In this document: one piece after another, positions 42,097 to 50,839 of the stretch
Numbering within the stretch: the first letter of the stretch is position 1
Layout: each line of letters opens with the position of its first letter
DNA from: Flavobacterium anhuiense
GTDB lineage: Bacteria > Bacteroidota > Bacteroidia > Flavobacteriales > Flavobacteriaceae
Reading direction: 5' to 3'
NCBI RefSeq assembly: GCF_900101855.1
Contig: NZ_FMVC01000001.1
Coordinates: 984,911-1,048,910, forward strand
DNA: 64,000 nucleotides
Made by a program: the position numbers and the translations under genes
Notes under the pieces: model-generated
Database searches by the model: none
Told to the model about the DNA's origin: nothing
What the model saw: only the letters and a program-made list of their open reading frames with translations

Positions 42097-43440
42097 ATGG
42101 AACAAAAAATAAATGAGTTTATGGCTCTTATTGAGTCAAAAAATCCAAACGAGCCAGAATTTCTTCAAGCTGTTAGAGAATTTGCTGAAACAGTAATTCC
42201 GTTTATATCTGAGCGTAAAAAATATGATGGAAAGAATATCCTTTTAAGAATCGCTGAACCGGAAAGATCAATAATATTTAGAGTTCCATGGGTAGACGAT
42301 AAAGGAGAAATTATTGTCAATAGAGGTTTCAGAATTCAAATGAACTCTGCAATTGGGCCTTATAAAGGAGGAATCAGATTTCACCATACAGTAAATTTAT
42401 CAGTTTTAAAATTCCTTGCTTTCGAACAAGTTTTCAAGAACAGTTTGACAACTCTTCCAATGGGTGGAGGTAAAGGAGGTTCTGATTTTGATCCAGAAGG
42501 AAAATCTGATGGAGAAATTATGCGTTTCTGTCAGTCATTCATGACAGAGTTATGCCGTCATATTGGTCCAGATCTTGACGTTCCAGCTGGAGATATTGGT
42601 GTTGGAGCAAGAGAAATTGGTTATTTGTTCGGACAATATAAAAGAATTAGAAATGAATTTACAGGAGTTTTAACTGGAAAAGGTTTAGCTTACGGAGGTT
42701 CATTAATCAGACCAGAAGCTACAGGATATGGAGTAGTTTATTTTACAGATCAAATGCTTCGTACTATCGGACACGAGATTAAAGGTAAAAGAGTAGCGAT
42801 TTCAGGATTCGGAAACGTAGCTTGGGGAGTAGCTTTAAAAGTAAATGAATTAGGAGGTAAAGTAGTTACGATTTCTGGACCTGACGGATACATTTATGAT
42901 GAAGAAGGAATTTCTGGAGAAAAAATCGATCATATGCTTGAAATGAGAGCTACTGGCGATAATAAAGCAGAAAGATATTTAGAGAAATATCCGAATGCTG
43001 TTTTCCATAAAGGAAAAAGTCCTTGGGAAGTAAAAGTAGATATCGCAATTCCATGTGCTACTCAAAACGAATTGAATGGGGAAGATGCTCAAAAGTTAAT
43101 CGACAATGGCGTTTTATGTGTAACTGAAGCTGCAAATATGCCTTCTACATTAGATGCTATTAAACTTTTCTTAGACAATAAAGTGTTGTTCGCTCCAGGA
43201 AAAGCTGCAAACGCTGGTGGTGTTGCCGCTTCTGGATTAGAAATGACTCAAAACTCAATTCGTCTAAACTGGACAAGTGAAGAAGTAGACTTGAGATTGA
43301 AAGAAATCATGATTGGTATTCATAACCAATGTAAAAAATACGGTGCTGAAGAAGACGGATATGTGAACTACGTAAAAGGAGCCAACATTGCCGGATTTGT
43401 AAAAGTTGCCGATGCGATGCTTGCACAAGGTGTTGTTTAA
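42097..43440 (+). CDS. gdhA: NADP-specific glutamate dehydrogenase
   Basis: Makes glutamate from 2-oxoglutarate and ammonia, an entry point for nitrogen. The 447-residue length is that of the hexameric GDH I type. Active-site segment LPMGGGKGGSDFDPEGKSDG with catalytic Lys, then PAGDIGVGAREIGYLFG, and the nucleotide fold VAISGFGNVAWGVA. The C-terminal half shows KGANIAGFVKVADAM. Single gene with a long leader and strong terminator. Confidence 0.96.
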   Translation: MEQKINEFMALIESKNPNEPEFLQAVREFAETVIPFISERKKYDGKNILLRIAEPERSIIFRVPWVDDKGEIIVNRGFRIQMNSAIGPYKGGIRFHHTVNLSVLKFLAFEQVFKNSLTTLPMGGGKGGSDFDPEGKSDGEIMRFCQSFMTELCRHIGPDLDVPAGDIGVGAREIGYLFGQYKRIRNEFTGVLTGKGLAYGGSLIRPEATGYGVVYFTDQMLRTIGHEIKGKRVAISGFGNVAWGVALKVNELGGKVVTISGPDGYIYDEEGISGEKIDHMLEMRATGDNKAERYLEKYPNAVFHKGKSPWEVKVDIAIPCATQNELNGEDAQKLIDNGVLCVTEAANMPSTLDAIKLFLDNKVLFAPGKAANAGGVAASGLEMTQNSIRLNWTSEEVDLRLKEIMIGIHNQCKKYGAEEDGYVNYVKGANIAGFVKVADAMLAQGVV

Positions 43441-43460
43441 GATTTACTTACTACTATAAG

Positions 43461-43502
43461 AAATACCCTCGATTGTCTGGATAAGATATCGAGGGTATTT
43501 TA
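43461..43502 (+). terminator. Terminator of gdhA
   Basis: Stem AAATACCCTCGAT / ATCGAGGGTATTT followed by T residues, 20 bp after the stop codon. Confidence 0.88.
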
Positions 43503-43537
43503 TTTGTACTAAAAATTAAATAAAATCTCGTTTGTAG

Positions 43538-43545
43538 TATATTTG
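43538..43545 (+). promoter_or_regulatory. -7 promoter box of the porZ-like gene
   Basis: TATATTTG matches TAnnTTTG, 19 bp before the start codon. Confidence 0.5.
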
Positions 43546-43564
43546 CCTTAATTGAATACATTAA

Positions 43565-45850
43565 ATGATGAAAAAAGTATTTTTCTGCAGTTTCTTTTTA
43601 CTTCTCATTCAGTTTTGCGGAGCGCAGGGCAAACTGTCTTGGCAGGGATATTTTTCGTTTAATGAAATAAAAGATATTTCGGAGTCGGCTACAAGCGTAT
43701 TTGCGGCCTCAGAAAATGCATTGTTTTCAAAAAATACAGCAACAAATATTCTTAAAACCACAACTACAGTTGAAGGACTATCTGGTCAGACCATTTCTGC
43801 GGTTTATTACAGCGAGATATTCAAAAAAACATTGATCGGCTACGAAAATGGTTTGATGATTTTGATTAATGATATTGACGGAAGTATTCTAAAAGTAGTT
43901 GATATCATTAACAAACAATTGCCCGCAAATACAAAAAAGATCAATCATTTTATGGAAGATAATGGATTGGTTTATGTTTCTTGTGATTTTGGAATTGTGC
44001 AATTCAATTTGAAAACTTCGCAATTTGGCGATACTTATTTTATTGGTGACAACGGAGCTGAAATAAGCGTAAAACAAACCACTTTGTTTAATGGATTTAT
44101 TTTTGCTGCAACATCAAGTGGGATTAGAAAAGCAGATAAGACAAATGCTAATCTTATAGATTACAATCAGTGGTCGCTTGTAAATGGAGGAAATTGGTCT
44201 AGCGTAGAGACTTTGGATACTGAGCTTATCGCAATAAATGATTCAGGATATATTCACAGATTCAACTCAAATACTTTTGTTGGGTTTTTGCAATTGCCTC
44301 AGCCTGCTGTAGACACGAGAGCAAAAAATCATAATTTGTTTGTTACAACTGCCAATACGGTTTATGTGTACAATAATCAAATGGTGTTGAATAGACAAAT
44401 TTCAAATTCTCAGGTCTTAGACAATACTTTGAATTTTAGTTGTGCAACCGCTGTTGGAAATCAGATTTTTATTGGGACAAAAGAAAAAGGTCTATTTGCT
44501 TCTTCTCTTAATAATGTAGCCGCTTTTGAGAATAATACGCCAGCTGGACCAGTTCGAAATAATATTTTTGCAATAGATGCAGGTTCTAGTGTTTTGTGGA
44601 CAGTTTACGGCGATTATGATGTTTCGTATAATCCTTATCCTTTAGATAATTACGGAATTAGCAGGTATAATGCTTCTGGTTGGCTGAACATCCCGTATTC
44701 CGAAGTTTATGACGCAAAATCAATTACAAGAGTTCTTGTTAATCCAAATAATGAAAAACAAGTTTATGCGAGTTCATTCTTTTCTGGTCTGGTAAAAGTT
44801 GAAAATGATGTGCCTAATTTTTTATACAACGAAAAAAATAGCGGTTTAGAAACTATAACTACAGAAGGACCAAATTATATTGATGTTCGTATTAATGCAA
44901 CAGCATTTGATAAATCTGCAAATCTTTGGGTAACAAACAGCCGAATTAAAAATGGACTGAAAGTTTTAAAAACAAATGGACAATGGGGAAGTTATGCCAT
45001 GACTTCAATTATAGACAATGCCGAAGAAGAAAACTATTCGAGTATAGCCATAGACCGAAATAATGTAAAGTGGATTGGAACCCTAAAAAGTGGCGTCGTT
45101 GGGTTTAATGAAAGCACTAATACGTTCAAAAAAATGACTTTTGGTGTTGATGCTGGCAATCTACCTATAGCCGATGTGAGAACATTAGCATTAGACACAA
45201 AAAATCAACTTTGGATTGGAACAACAAAAGGGCTGAGAGTTTTGTCTAATGTCTCCAGTTTTCAATCGGAAAATCAATTAAAAGCAAATCCTATCATTAT
45301 TACCGAAGACGATTTGGCACAGGAATTATTGTATGAACAGTTTATTACTTCAATAGCAGTTGATGGAGCAAACAATAAATGGATTGGAACTGCAGATTCT
45401 GGAGTTTTTATGGTTTCGCCAAATGGTCAGGAAACCAAATATCATTTTACTATAAACAATTCTCCGCTGCCGAGCAATTATGTAAACGATATCAAGATAA
45501 ATGCTAAAACCGGAGAAGTTTTTATAGCAACCAATAAAGGATTAGTCTCGTTTAACGGAATAGCAACAGATGCAAACGATGATTTGAGTAATGTATACGT
45601 TTATCCAAACCCAGTTCGTCCAAATTATAATGGAACAGTAAAAGTTGCTGGATTAATTGATAAAGCAAATATCAAAATTACTGATATTGCAGGCAATTTA
45701 GTTTACGAAACAACTTCGGAAGGCGGAACAATCGAGTGGGACACCACTGCTTTTGGCAAATATAAAGTTGCCTCTGGCGTTTATATGGTTTTTATTTCTG
45801 CAGAAGACGGAGGAGAAACGAAAGTCAAAAAAGTAATGATAATTCGTTAG
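43565..45850 (+). CDS. porZ: PorZ-like type IX secretion protein
   Basis: A 761-residue exported protein: signal peptide (ending near CGAQG), two seven-bladed propeller-type repeat regions (repeats such as NVKWIGTLKSGVVGFN, NQLWIGTTKGLRVLS, NKWIGTADSGVFMVS), and a C-terminal type IX sorting domain (about 675-761, VYPNPVRPNYNGTVKVAG to KVKKVMIIR). In Porphyromonas PorZ is part of the cell-surface attachment complex and helps deliver anionic LPS. Its place just upstream of recO is one I recall for the flavobacterial homologue. The role here is inferred. Confidence 0.82.
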   Translation: MMKKVFFCSFFLLLIQFCGAQGKLSWQGYFSFNEIKDISESATSVFAASENALFSKNTATNILKTTTTVEGLSGQTISAVYYSEIFKKTLIGYENGLMILINDIDGSILKVVDIINKQLPANTKKINHFMEDNGLVYVSCDFGIVQFNLKTSQFGDTYFIGDNGAEISVKQTTLFNGFIFAATSSGIRKADKTNANLIDYNQWSLVNGGNWSSVETLDTELIAINDSGYIHRFNSNTFVGFLQLPQPAVDTRAKNHNLFVTTANTVYVYNNQMVLNRQISNSQVLDNTLNFSCATAVGNQIFIGTKEKGLFASSLNNVAAFENNTPAGPVRNNIFAIDAGSSVLWTVYGDYDVSYNPYPLDNYGISRYNASGWLNIPYSEVYDAKSITRVLVNPNNEKQVYASSFFSGLVKVENDVPNFLYNEKNSGLETITTEGPNYIDVRINATAFDKSANLWVTNSRIKNGLKVLKTNGQWGSYAMTSIIDNAEEENYSSIAIDRNNVKWIGTLKSGVVGFNESTNTFKKMTFGVDAGNLPIADVRTLALDTKNQLWIGTTKGLRVLSNVSSFQSENQLKANPIIITEDDLAQELLYEQFITSIAVDGANNKWIGTADSGVFMVSPNGQETKYHFTINNSPLPSNYVNDIKINAKTGEVFIATNKGLVSFNGIATDANDDLSNVYVYPNPVRPNYNGTVKVAGLIDKANIKITDIAGNLVYETTSEGGTIEWDTTAFGKYKVASGVYMVFISAEDGGETKVKKVMIIR

Positions 45851-45854
45851 TATT

Positions 45855-45932
45855 CAGTCGCAGTTTTCTGCAACAGTCACAGTTTTTAGTTTTGGATAGA
45901 AATCTAAAATCTAAAATCTACAATCTAAAATT
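45855..45932. repeat. Composite repeat before recO
   Basis: CAGTCGCAGTTTTCTGC and CAGTCACAGTTTTTAG (the batA/batB word) are followed by AATCTAAAATCTAAAATC then TACAATCTAAAATT (the DUF58/544-aa word). Two families abut here. Confidence 0.75.
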
Positions 45933-45936
45933 AAAA

Positions 45937-46650
45937 ATGCTCGTCAAAACCAAAGCCATAGTAATTTCATCTTTAAAATTTCAAGAAAAAAGCTTGATTG
46001 TAAAATGCTTTACACTTTCCAGCGGACTGAAATCTTATTTTGTACGCGATGCATTTTCGAGCCGAAAAGCCAGTCAGAAGATTGCGTATTTTCAGCCTTT
46101 TTCGATTTTAGAAATTGAAGCCGTTCATAAAAATAAAGGAACACTTGAAAATTTTAAAGAAATAAAAACTGCCGTTCCGTTTCAGAGTATTCATACCGAT
46201 ATTATAAAAAGTACCATGGTAATGTTTCTTTCAGAAATGCTCCATTATTCTATTCAGGAAGAAGAAAAAAACGAACAGCTTTTCTTGTTTTTAGAAACGG
46301 CATTGACTTGGCTGGATCATCATGACGAAATTTCTAACTTTCACTTAATTCTTCTTTTAGAAATCACAAAATACCTCGGATTTTATCCTGATCTTTCAGA
46401 TATTGACCTTCCTTTTTTTGAAATGAATGAGGGTGTTTTTACGGTTTTCCACAATTCTACCGCTCTTTCGGAGCACGAAACCACTTTGTTAAAAAAACTT
46501 ATCGAACTAAAGTTTGATAATAGCCAAAAAATCTTCAATGTAAGTGAGAGACAAATTTTGCTAAAGGTTTTAATTGATTTTTATTCTTCTCATTTAGAGG
46601 GTTTTAAGCGTCCAAAATCGCTAGATATTTTGAAAGAAATTTTTTCATAA
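45937..46650 (+). CDS. recO: DNA repair protein RecO
   Basis: Recombination mediator that works with RecF/RecR to load RecA on gaps. A 237-residue protein from MLVKTKAIVISSLKF. The frame continues upstream to 45892, but that part is made of intergenic repeat. The N-terminal OB fold (about 1-80, KCFTLSSGLKSYFVRDAF) and the helical C-terminal domain (LLLEITKYLGFYPDLSD) fit. The four zinc cysteines of some RecO proteins are absent, common in this phylum. Confidence 0.9.
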   Translation: MLVKTKAIVISSLKFQEKSLIVKCFTLSSGLKSYFVRDAFSSRKASQKIAYFQPFSILEIEAVHKNKGTLENFKEIKTAVPFQSIHTDIIKSTMVMFLSEMLHYSIQEEEKNEQLFLFLETALTWLDHHDEISNFHLILLLEITKYLGFYPDLSDIDLPFFEMNEGVFTVFHNSTALSEHETTLLKKLIELKFDNSQKIFNVSERQILLKVLIDFYSSHLEGFKRPKSLDILKEIFS

Positions 46651-46668
46651 ATAGCATTCCTATTTTTA

Positions 46669-46676
46669 TATATTTG
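46669..46676 (+). promoter_or_regulatory. -7 promoter box of the PQQ-propeller gene
   Basis: TATATTTG matches TAnnTTTG, 91 bp before the start codon. Confidence 0.5.
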
Positions 46677-46767
46677 CTCAGTTAATTTTTACTAAAAAAA
46701 TCCCATTTTTTAGTAAAAGCAATTTCTCATAAATATCTAAAACCAATAATTTAAAAAAAAATCTACC

Positions 46768-48666
46768 ATGAAGAAAATTACATTTTCGATTATTTTGCTT
46801 CTGTCGGTAGCGGTTTCATCAATTGCCCAAAGAAAATATGATGAAATAGTTACAACAGAAAATGCTGTCCAAGATTTGGTGCAGAATGGAGTTACTGGAA
46901 TTGTTGTCTTTAAAGAAGGCGCATCTATTAAAGGTCTTGATCCTGAAACTAAAAAAGTTGTATGGACTTTAACTAAAGAAGATTTTGGAGGCAGATCAGT
47001 ATTGGATATCGCAGGCGATACTGATCTTACAAAACTTTTCGCGGATAAAAGTACTTTAACTAATGTGCCTGGAAGTCCATATGTAGAAGCTTATCTTGAA
47101 AGTAAATATCTTATTATCAATACTGATACAGGTAAAGTAGTTTATAATTCTGCAAAAGAGTCTTTCTGGGTTACACAGTCAGATTTTATTCCTGAAACAA
47201 ATGAGTATCTGCTTACTTTGAAAAAAGATGGAGATATGGCAATTGCATTATTGGATATGACAACTGGCGAATTAAAATGGAATACAACTGTTGATAAGGC
47301 AAAGTCTTTGTTTAGTTTTTCATTTAAAGAATCAGTAAATACAAACGTAGCAAAAGTACATGGATCTGTAATTTACTATTTATTATACGGAAAATTGTAT
47401 TCTTTTGACAGAGCTACTGGAAAGTTAAACTGGAAAGGTGAAGAAGATTATTCTAAATTTTTCTTAACGCAAAATGATAAAAATATTGTTGTAGTAAATA
47501 ATACAGGAACTTTTTCTACAAAACAATATTTAAATGTATTAAATACAGAAACTGGAAAAAGTATCTGGAAAGAATCTATCAAAACAAAGAGAGTGGTTTA
47601 TCTTGAAGATTGGGGAACAAAAATATTAGTTGCGCACTACAGCGGATTTAACTTTTTTGACTTAAACACAGGAGAGAAAATTTGGAAAAAAGACGCTCGT
47701 GGAGATGGATTGAAAAGAGTAATTCCAATCGATCAAGATTTCTTGTACGTTGCAGAAAATGAAATGATGTTGATTAACAAAGACGGAGAAAAACTTTGGA
47801 AAAAATTCATTGAAATTTCTGATGATAAAGAAGATCCAATTTACTACCTAGGGAAAGTTGGCGAAAAAGTAATGTACCTTACAGGAACTTACGGAAACAT
47901 GGTAGATTATAAAACCGGAGTTAAACTTTGGAAACGTAATATCAATTTTGATAAAAATCGTCCAGTTTTACCTACTTACGATGAAACTACAAATTCTTAC
48001 TTAGTATATAATGACGAGAAATTATACAAATTTGATCCTAGCATTAGCGACAAGCCAGAGCCTTTTGCTAAAGTAAATATCAAAAGAGAAAAAGAATTAA
48101 ACAGTATCGAGCAGTTTCCTTGGGGTGTTGTGCTTTCAGGTCCACTTGAAGTTATGGGAGTTAATATGGATGGTACAGTTAAATATCACCTTACTTATTC
48201 ACAGCCAGGAGAAGGAACAAGACGTCTTATAAAAAGTGCTGCTATTGTTGGAAGTATTGGTTTAGGAGTTGGAGCTGGTGTGAGTGAATTTAAAGGCTCT
48301 GAAGTAACAATGACATACCGTGATTCTGATGGAAATATGAGAACTTCAGTTTTAAAGAAAGAAGATAAAACGAATAAAGATCAAGCAAAAGCTTATGCGG
48401 CTGGAGCAGCGGCACTTGGCGTAGTAGCGGCTAAATTTAACTCTCGTTTTAATGCAATGAAACAAAACAGAGACTTCTCTTATATCTTTGCAAAGGCAGA
48501 TTCTGGAGAAAAAATTCTTGTAAAAGTGAGTAAAGTTGATGGAGTTGAAGTTGATAAAATTATCTTCAACAACAACAAGCCAATTTACGAAGTAGATCCT
48601 GCGACTCAGAATATTTTTTATGTTTCTGATAAGTCAATTCAGATCTTCAATAGAAAAGAAAAATAA
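46768..48666 (+). CDS. PQQ-binding-like beta-propeller protein
   Basis: A 632-residue exported protein. Signal peptide ends near SIAQR. The body has repeated blades with the W-containing PQQ/quinoprotein signature (LNWKGEEDYSKF, SIWKESIKTKR, KIWKKDARGDG, KLWKKFIEISD, KLWKRNINFDK), about eight in total. A Gly/Ala-rich segment (IVGSIGLGVGAGVSEF) interrupts the C-terminal part. No catalytic residues of dehydrogenases are evident, so it may be a structural propeller. Function unknown. Confidence 0.8.
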   Translation: MKKITFSIILLLSVAVSSIAQRKYDEIVTTENAVQDLVQNGVTGIVVFKEGASIKGLDPETKKVVWTLTKEDFGGRSVLDIAGDTDLTKLFADKSTLTNVPGSPYVEAYLESKYLIINTDTGKVVYNSAKESFWVTQSDFIPETNEYLLTLKKDGDMAIALLDMTTGELKWNTTVDKAKSLFSFSFKESVNTNVAKVHGSVIYYLLYGKLYSFDRATGKLNWKGEEDYSKFFLTQNDKNIVVVNNTGTFSTKQYLNVLNTETGKSIWKESIKTKRVVYLEDWGTKILVAHYSGFNFFDLNTGEKIWKKDARGDGLKRVIPIDQDFLYVAENEMMLINKDGEKLWKKFIEISDDKEDPIYYLGKVGEKVMYLTGTYGNMVDYKTGVKLWKRNINFDKNRPVLPTYDETTNSYLVYNDEKLYKFDPSISDKPEPFAKVNIKREKELNSIEQFPWGVVLSGPLEVMGVNMDGTVKYHLTYSQPGEGTRRLIKSAAIVGSIGLGVGAGVSEFKGSEVTMTYRDSDGNMRTSVLKKEDKTNKDQAKAYAAGAAALGVVAAKFNSRFNAMKQNRDFSYIFAKADSGEKILVKVSKVDGVEVDKIIFNNNKPIYEVDPATQNIFYVSDKSIQIFNRKEK

Positions 48667-48678
48667 AAAAAGATACAG

Positions 48679-48710
48679 GCCATCAGGATTTGATTTTGAT
48701 GGCTTTTTTT
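48679..48710 (+). terminator. Terminator of the PQQ-propeller gene
   Basis: Stem GCCATCA / TGATGGC followed by T8, ending 5 bp before the next start codon. Confidence 0.75.
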
Positions 48711-48715
48711 TGCCT

Positions 48716-50635
48716 ATGAAAAAAACACTACTCCTTATAGCTTTGCTTGTAATTGCTTCAATTCAGGCGCAAGAAAAAATAAGCTCTAAAAAAAAGAAAT
48801 TCTACATACCAGTAATTAACTACCCAGAATTTCCTATTCTTGATAATGCATTAACTCAGACCACTTTCTATCAAATGGATAAGCAGTTAATACAAGAAGA
48901 ACCGATATTGAAAAAAAACTATTTTAATATAGAAGGCTTCATAAAAGATCCTGCAAACGGAAAACTAAGAATTTATTTAACCATTGAACTTCCGCAATAT
49001 AAAGCCACTAAAATTGACAGTATTTTTGATAAAAAGAAAAACGGATGGAAGTTTCAGGCATTTTCCAATTATAGTGTAAAAATAAAAATGGAGGCGAAAT
49101 GCGCAGATAAGCTTCTGTTGACCAAAGATTTTAATACAGTGGAATCCTATTTAATCGCTGTAGGTAGTCAAAAAGACAATTTGAAGGCTGCCGTTGAGAT
49201 GAATAATAAAAAAATTGCAGAAGCAGAAAGAGACGGTAATTACACTGTTGCGGAATTAGGATTAGACACAGTAATTTACAGTTCTGTTCAAGCAATACAA
49301 AATTACCTTAATTATAAATTAAGATACACTATCGGTGAAGAAAAAATAAAGTTTGAATTTGTAACTTCAAAATCGCATCCTGAGTACGAGAAGTTGCTGG
49401 CATTTGAAAATGAAATTACAGTTCAGATGCAAAAAGTGACACTTGAAAAAGGTTTAGACGAAAAAACTTTGTCGCCTCATTTGCAATATTTGGAAAGTCT
49501 ATTGGTAAAATATCCACTTTCTCCTGCAAACGAAAATATTCGTTTCATAGTTACAAACAATTTAGCAGAAACTTATTATTTACTTGAAAATAGAGAAAAA
49601 GCGTTACTGTATGCTAATTTGCTTATTGAGAATGATAAGCAGGATTCAAGAGGATCTTCAATAGTTAAAAAAGTGAATAATGGCTTTTTTGTCGATAAAA
49701 AAATAAGAAGCCACACTACACGTTTTGCAGATCTTCAAAAATTAGGTCTTAAAATAGCGGAAGAGAAAGAAGAAAAAAGATTAGCATTTTTTGAAAAGAT
49801 TCAGCAGCAAGATGCAGAATGGGAAATCGAAAAATCTAATCGTGAAGCTTATCTGGAAAAGATTAAAACGCAAAGACTTAATTTGCTTGATTCTATACCA
49901 TATCAATTAAATGCAAATATTTTGGCTAAAGTAGTTGATAATTTGGGAGGAAGCCAAGCTTTGAAAAAAGTAGAAAAAGCACATCTATTTTCTAAGATTT
50001 CAATTGAAGGGACAAATATTCCGCAGACAGAAGAAAAATGGGCAACAACATCGCATTATCTTCTTAAGAAAAAAATGCCTGAAGCTTATTATGAAATCGT
50101 AAACGGACCAGAAGCTTGGAGTCATGACGATCGTGAAACTGGACTCAATGCCAAATGGGCAAAATTAACATCATACGATTACAGCAATTTGTCTAAAAAT
50201 GTTGATTTGGTAAACTTTCTAACCGACTTAAGACTCGATTTATGGAATAATTTTGAAGTTCTGGGTGAAGAAATATACGAGGGAAAAATGTGTTATCATT
50301 TAAATTATTTTGAAAAAACATTGAGTTCGGGAAACAGAACAATTCCCAAAACTGATTATCATGTTTTTATTGATAAAGAAAACTTTAATATAGTTTCAAC
50401 AGAAAAAACAGAATTTGACAATGGCAATAAAAGTTTTTTTGAAAGAAAACTATTTGGAGATTATCGCCCTGTAGCAGCTTTAAATTCCGGAAAAATTCCT
50501 CATAAGATCAATTATGAAATCGAAGATTTTAATGGCGAAACTTTTTATCAGGAAACACGCGAAAAAGTAGAAATAAATCCCGTTTTTGGAAATAGAATTT
50601 TTATGAAAGAAGTTTATTTCGGAGGATTTAAATAA
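48716..50635 (+). CDS. Exported protein of unknown function with LolA-like C-terminus
   Basis: A 639-residue protein from MKKTLLLIALLVIASIQAQEK, a typical signal peptide. An upstream frame reaches 48620 but would overlap the previous gene and its terminator. The N-terminal part (about 30-230) is unassigned, the middle (about 230-400) is helical and charged, and the C-terminal 230 residues resemble the LolA/LppX-like domain seen after peptidase domains in Bacteroidota (VDNLGGSQALKKVEKAHLFS, LGEEIYEGKMCYHLNYFEK). I recognise no enzyme. It follows the propeller gene and is likely related in function. Confidence 0.72.
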   Translation: MKKTLLLIALLVIASIQAQEKISSKKKKFYIPVINYPEFPILDNALTQTTFYQMDKQLIQEEPILKKNYFNIEGFIKDPANGKLRIYLTIELPQYKATKIDSIFDKKKNGWKFQAFSNYSVKIKMEAKCADKLLLTKDFNTVESYLIAVGSQKDNLKAAVEMNNKKIAEAERDGNYTVAELGLDTVIYSSVQAIQNYLNYKLRYTIGEEKIKFEFVTSKSHPEYEKLLAFENEITVQMQKVTLEKGLDEKTLSPHLQYLESLLVKYPLSPANENIRFIVTNNLAETYYLLENREKALLYANLLIENDKQDSRGSSIVKKVNNGFFVDKKIRSHTTRFADLQKLGLKIAEEKEEKRLAFFEKIQQQDAEWEIEKSNREAYLEKIKTQRLNLLDSIPYQLNANILAKVVDNLGGSQALKKVEKAHLFSKISIEGTNIPQTEEKWATTSHYLLKKKMPEAYYEIVNGPEAWSHDDRETGLNAKWAKLTSYDYSNLSKNVDLVNFLTDLRLDLWNNFEVLGEEIYEGKMCYHLNYFEKTLSSGNRTIPKTDYHVFIDKENFNIVSTEKTEFDNGNKSFFERKLFGDYRPVAALNSGKIPHKINYEIEDFNGETFYQETREKVEINPVFGNRIFMKEVYFGGFK

Positions 50636-50662
50636 GACTTTTAGCTTGTTGGAAGTTATTTT

Positions 50663-50732
50663 AAGAATTGGTTGTTTTTTGATTTATTATGCTCAGAAAA
50701 ATGAGAATAATGTCAGAAAGTAACCAATTCTT
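50663..50732. repeat. Nested inverted repeat upstream of ileS
   Basis: Outer arms AAGAATTGGTT / AACCAATTCTT (11 bp, perfect) enclose inner arms ATTAT / ATAAT and CTCA / TGAG around a GAAAAA loop. It lies upstream of the ileS promoter and downstream of the 639-aa gene. Confidence 0.7.
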
Positions 50733-50781
50733 ATGTTTTTGTATCTATTATCTCAACAAAAGTTTGTGAAATTTAAGGAAA

Positions 50782-50815
50782 TTGGCGGTCAATAGTTCAA
50801 AATTTCTTACTTTCG
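50782..50815 (+). promoter_or_regulatory. Probable promoter of ileS
   Basis: TTG (50782-50784), a 23-bp spacer and TACTTTCG (50808-50815, one mismatch to TAnnTTTG), 24 bp before the start. Confidence 0.45.
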
Positions 50816-50839
50816 CACCTCGTTTAAGAAAATGATAAA

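Noticed and set aside
45892..45936. Fifteen-residue N-terminal extension of RecO
   Set aside because: Encoded by the AATCTAAAATCT intergenic repeat; RecO proteins begin at the MLVKTKAIV methionine.
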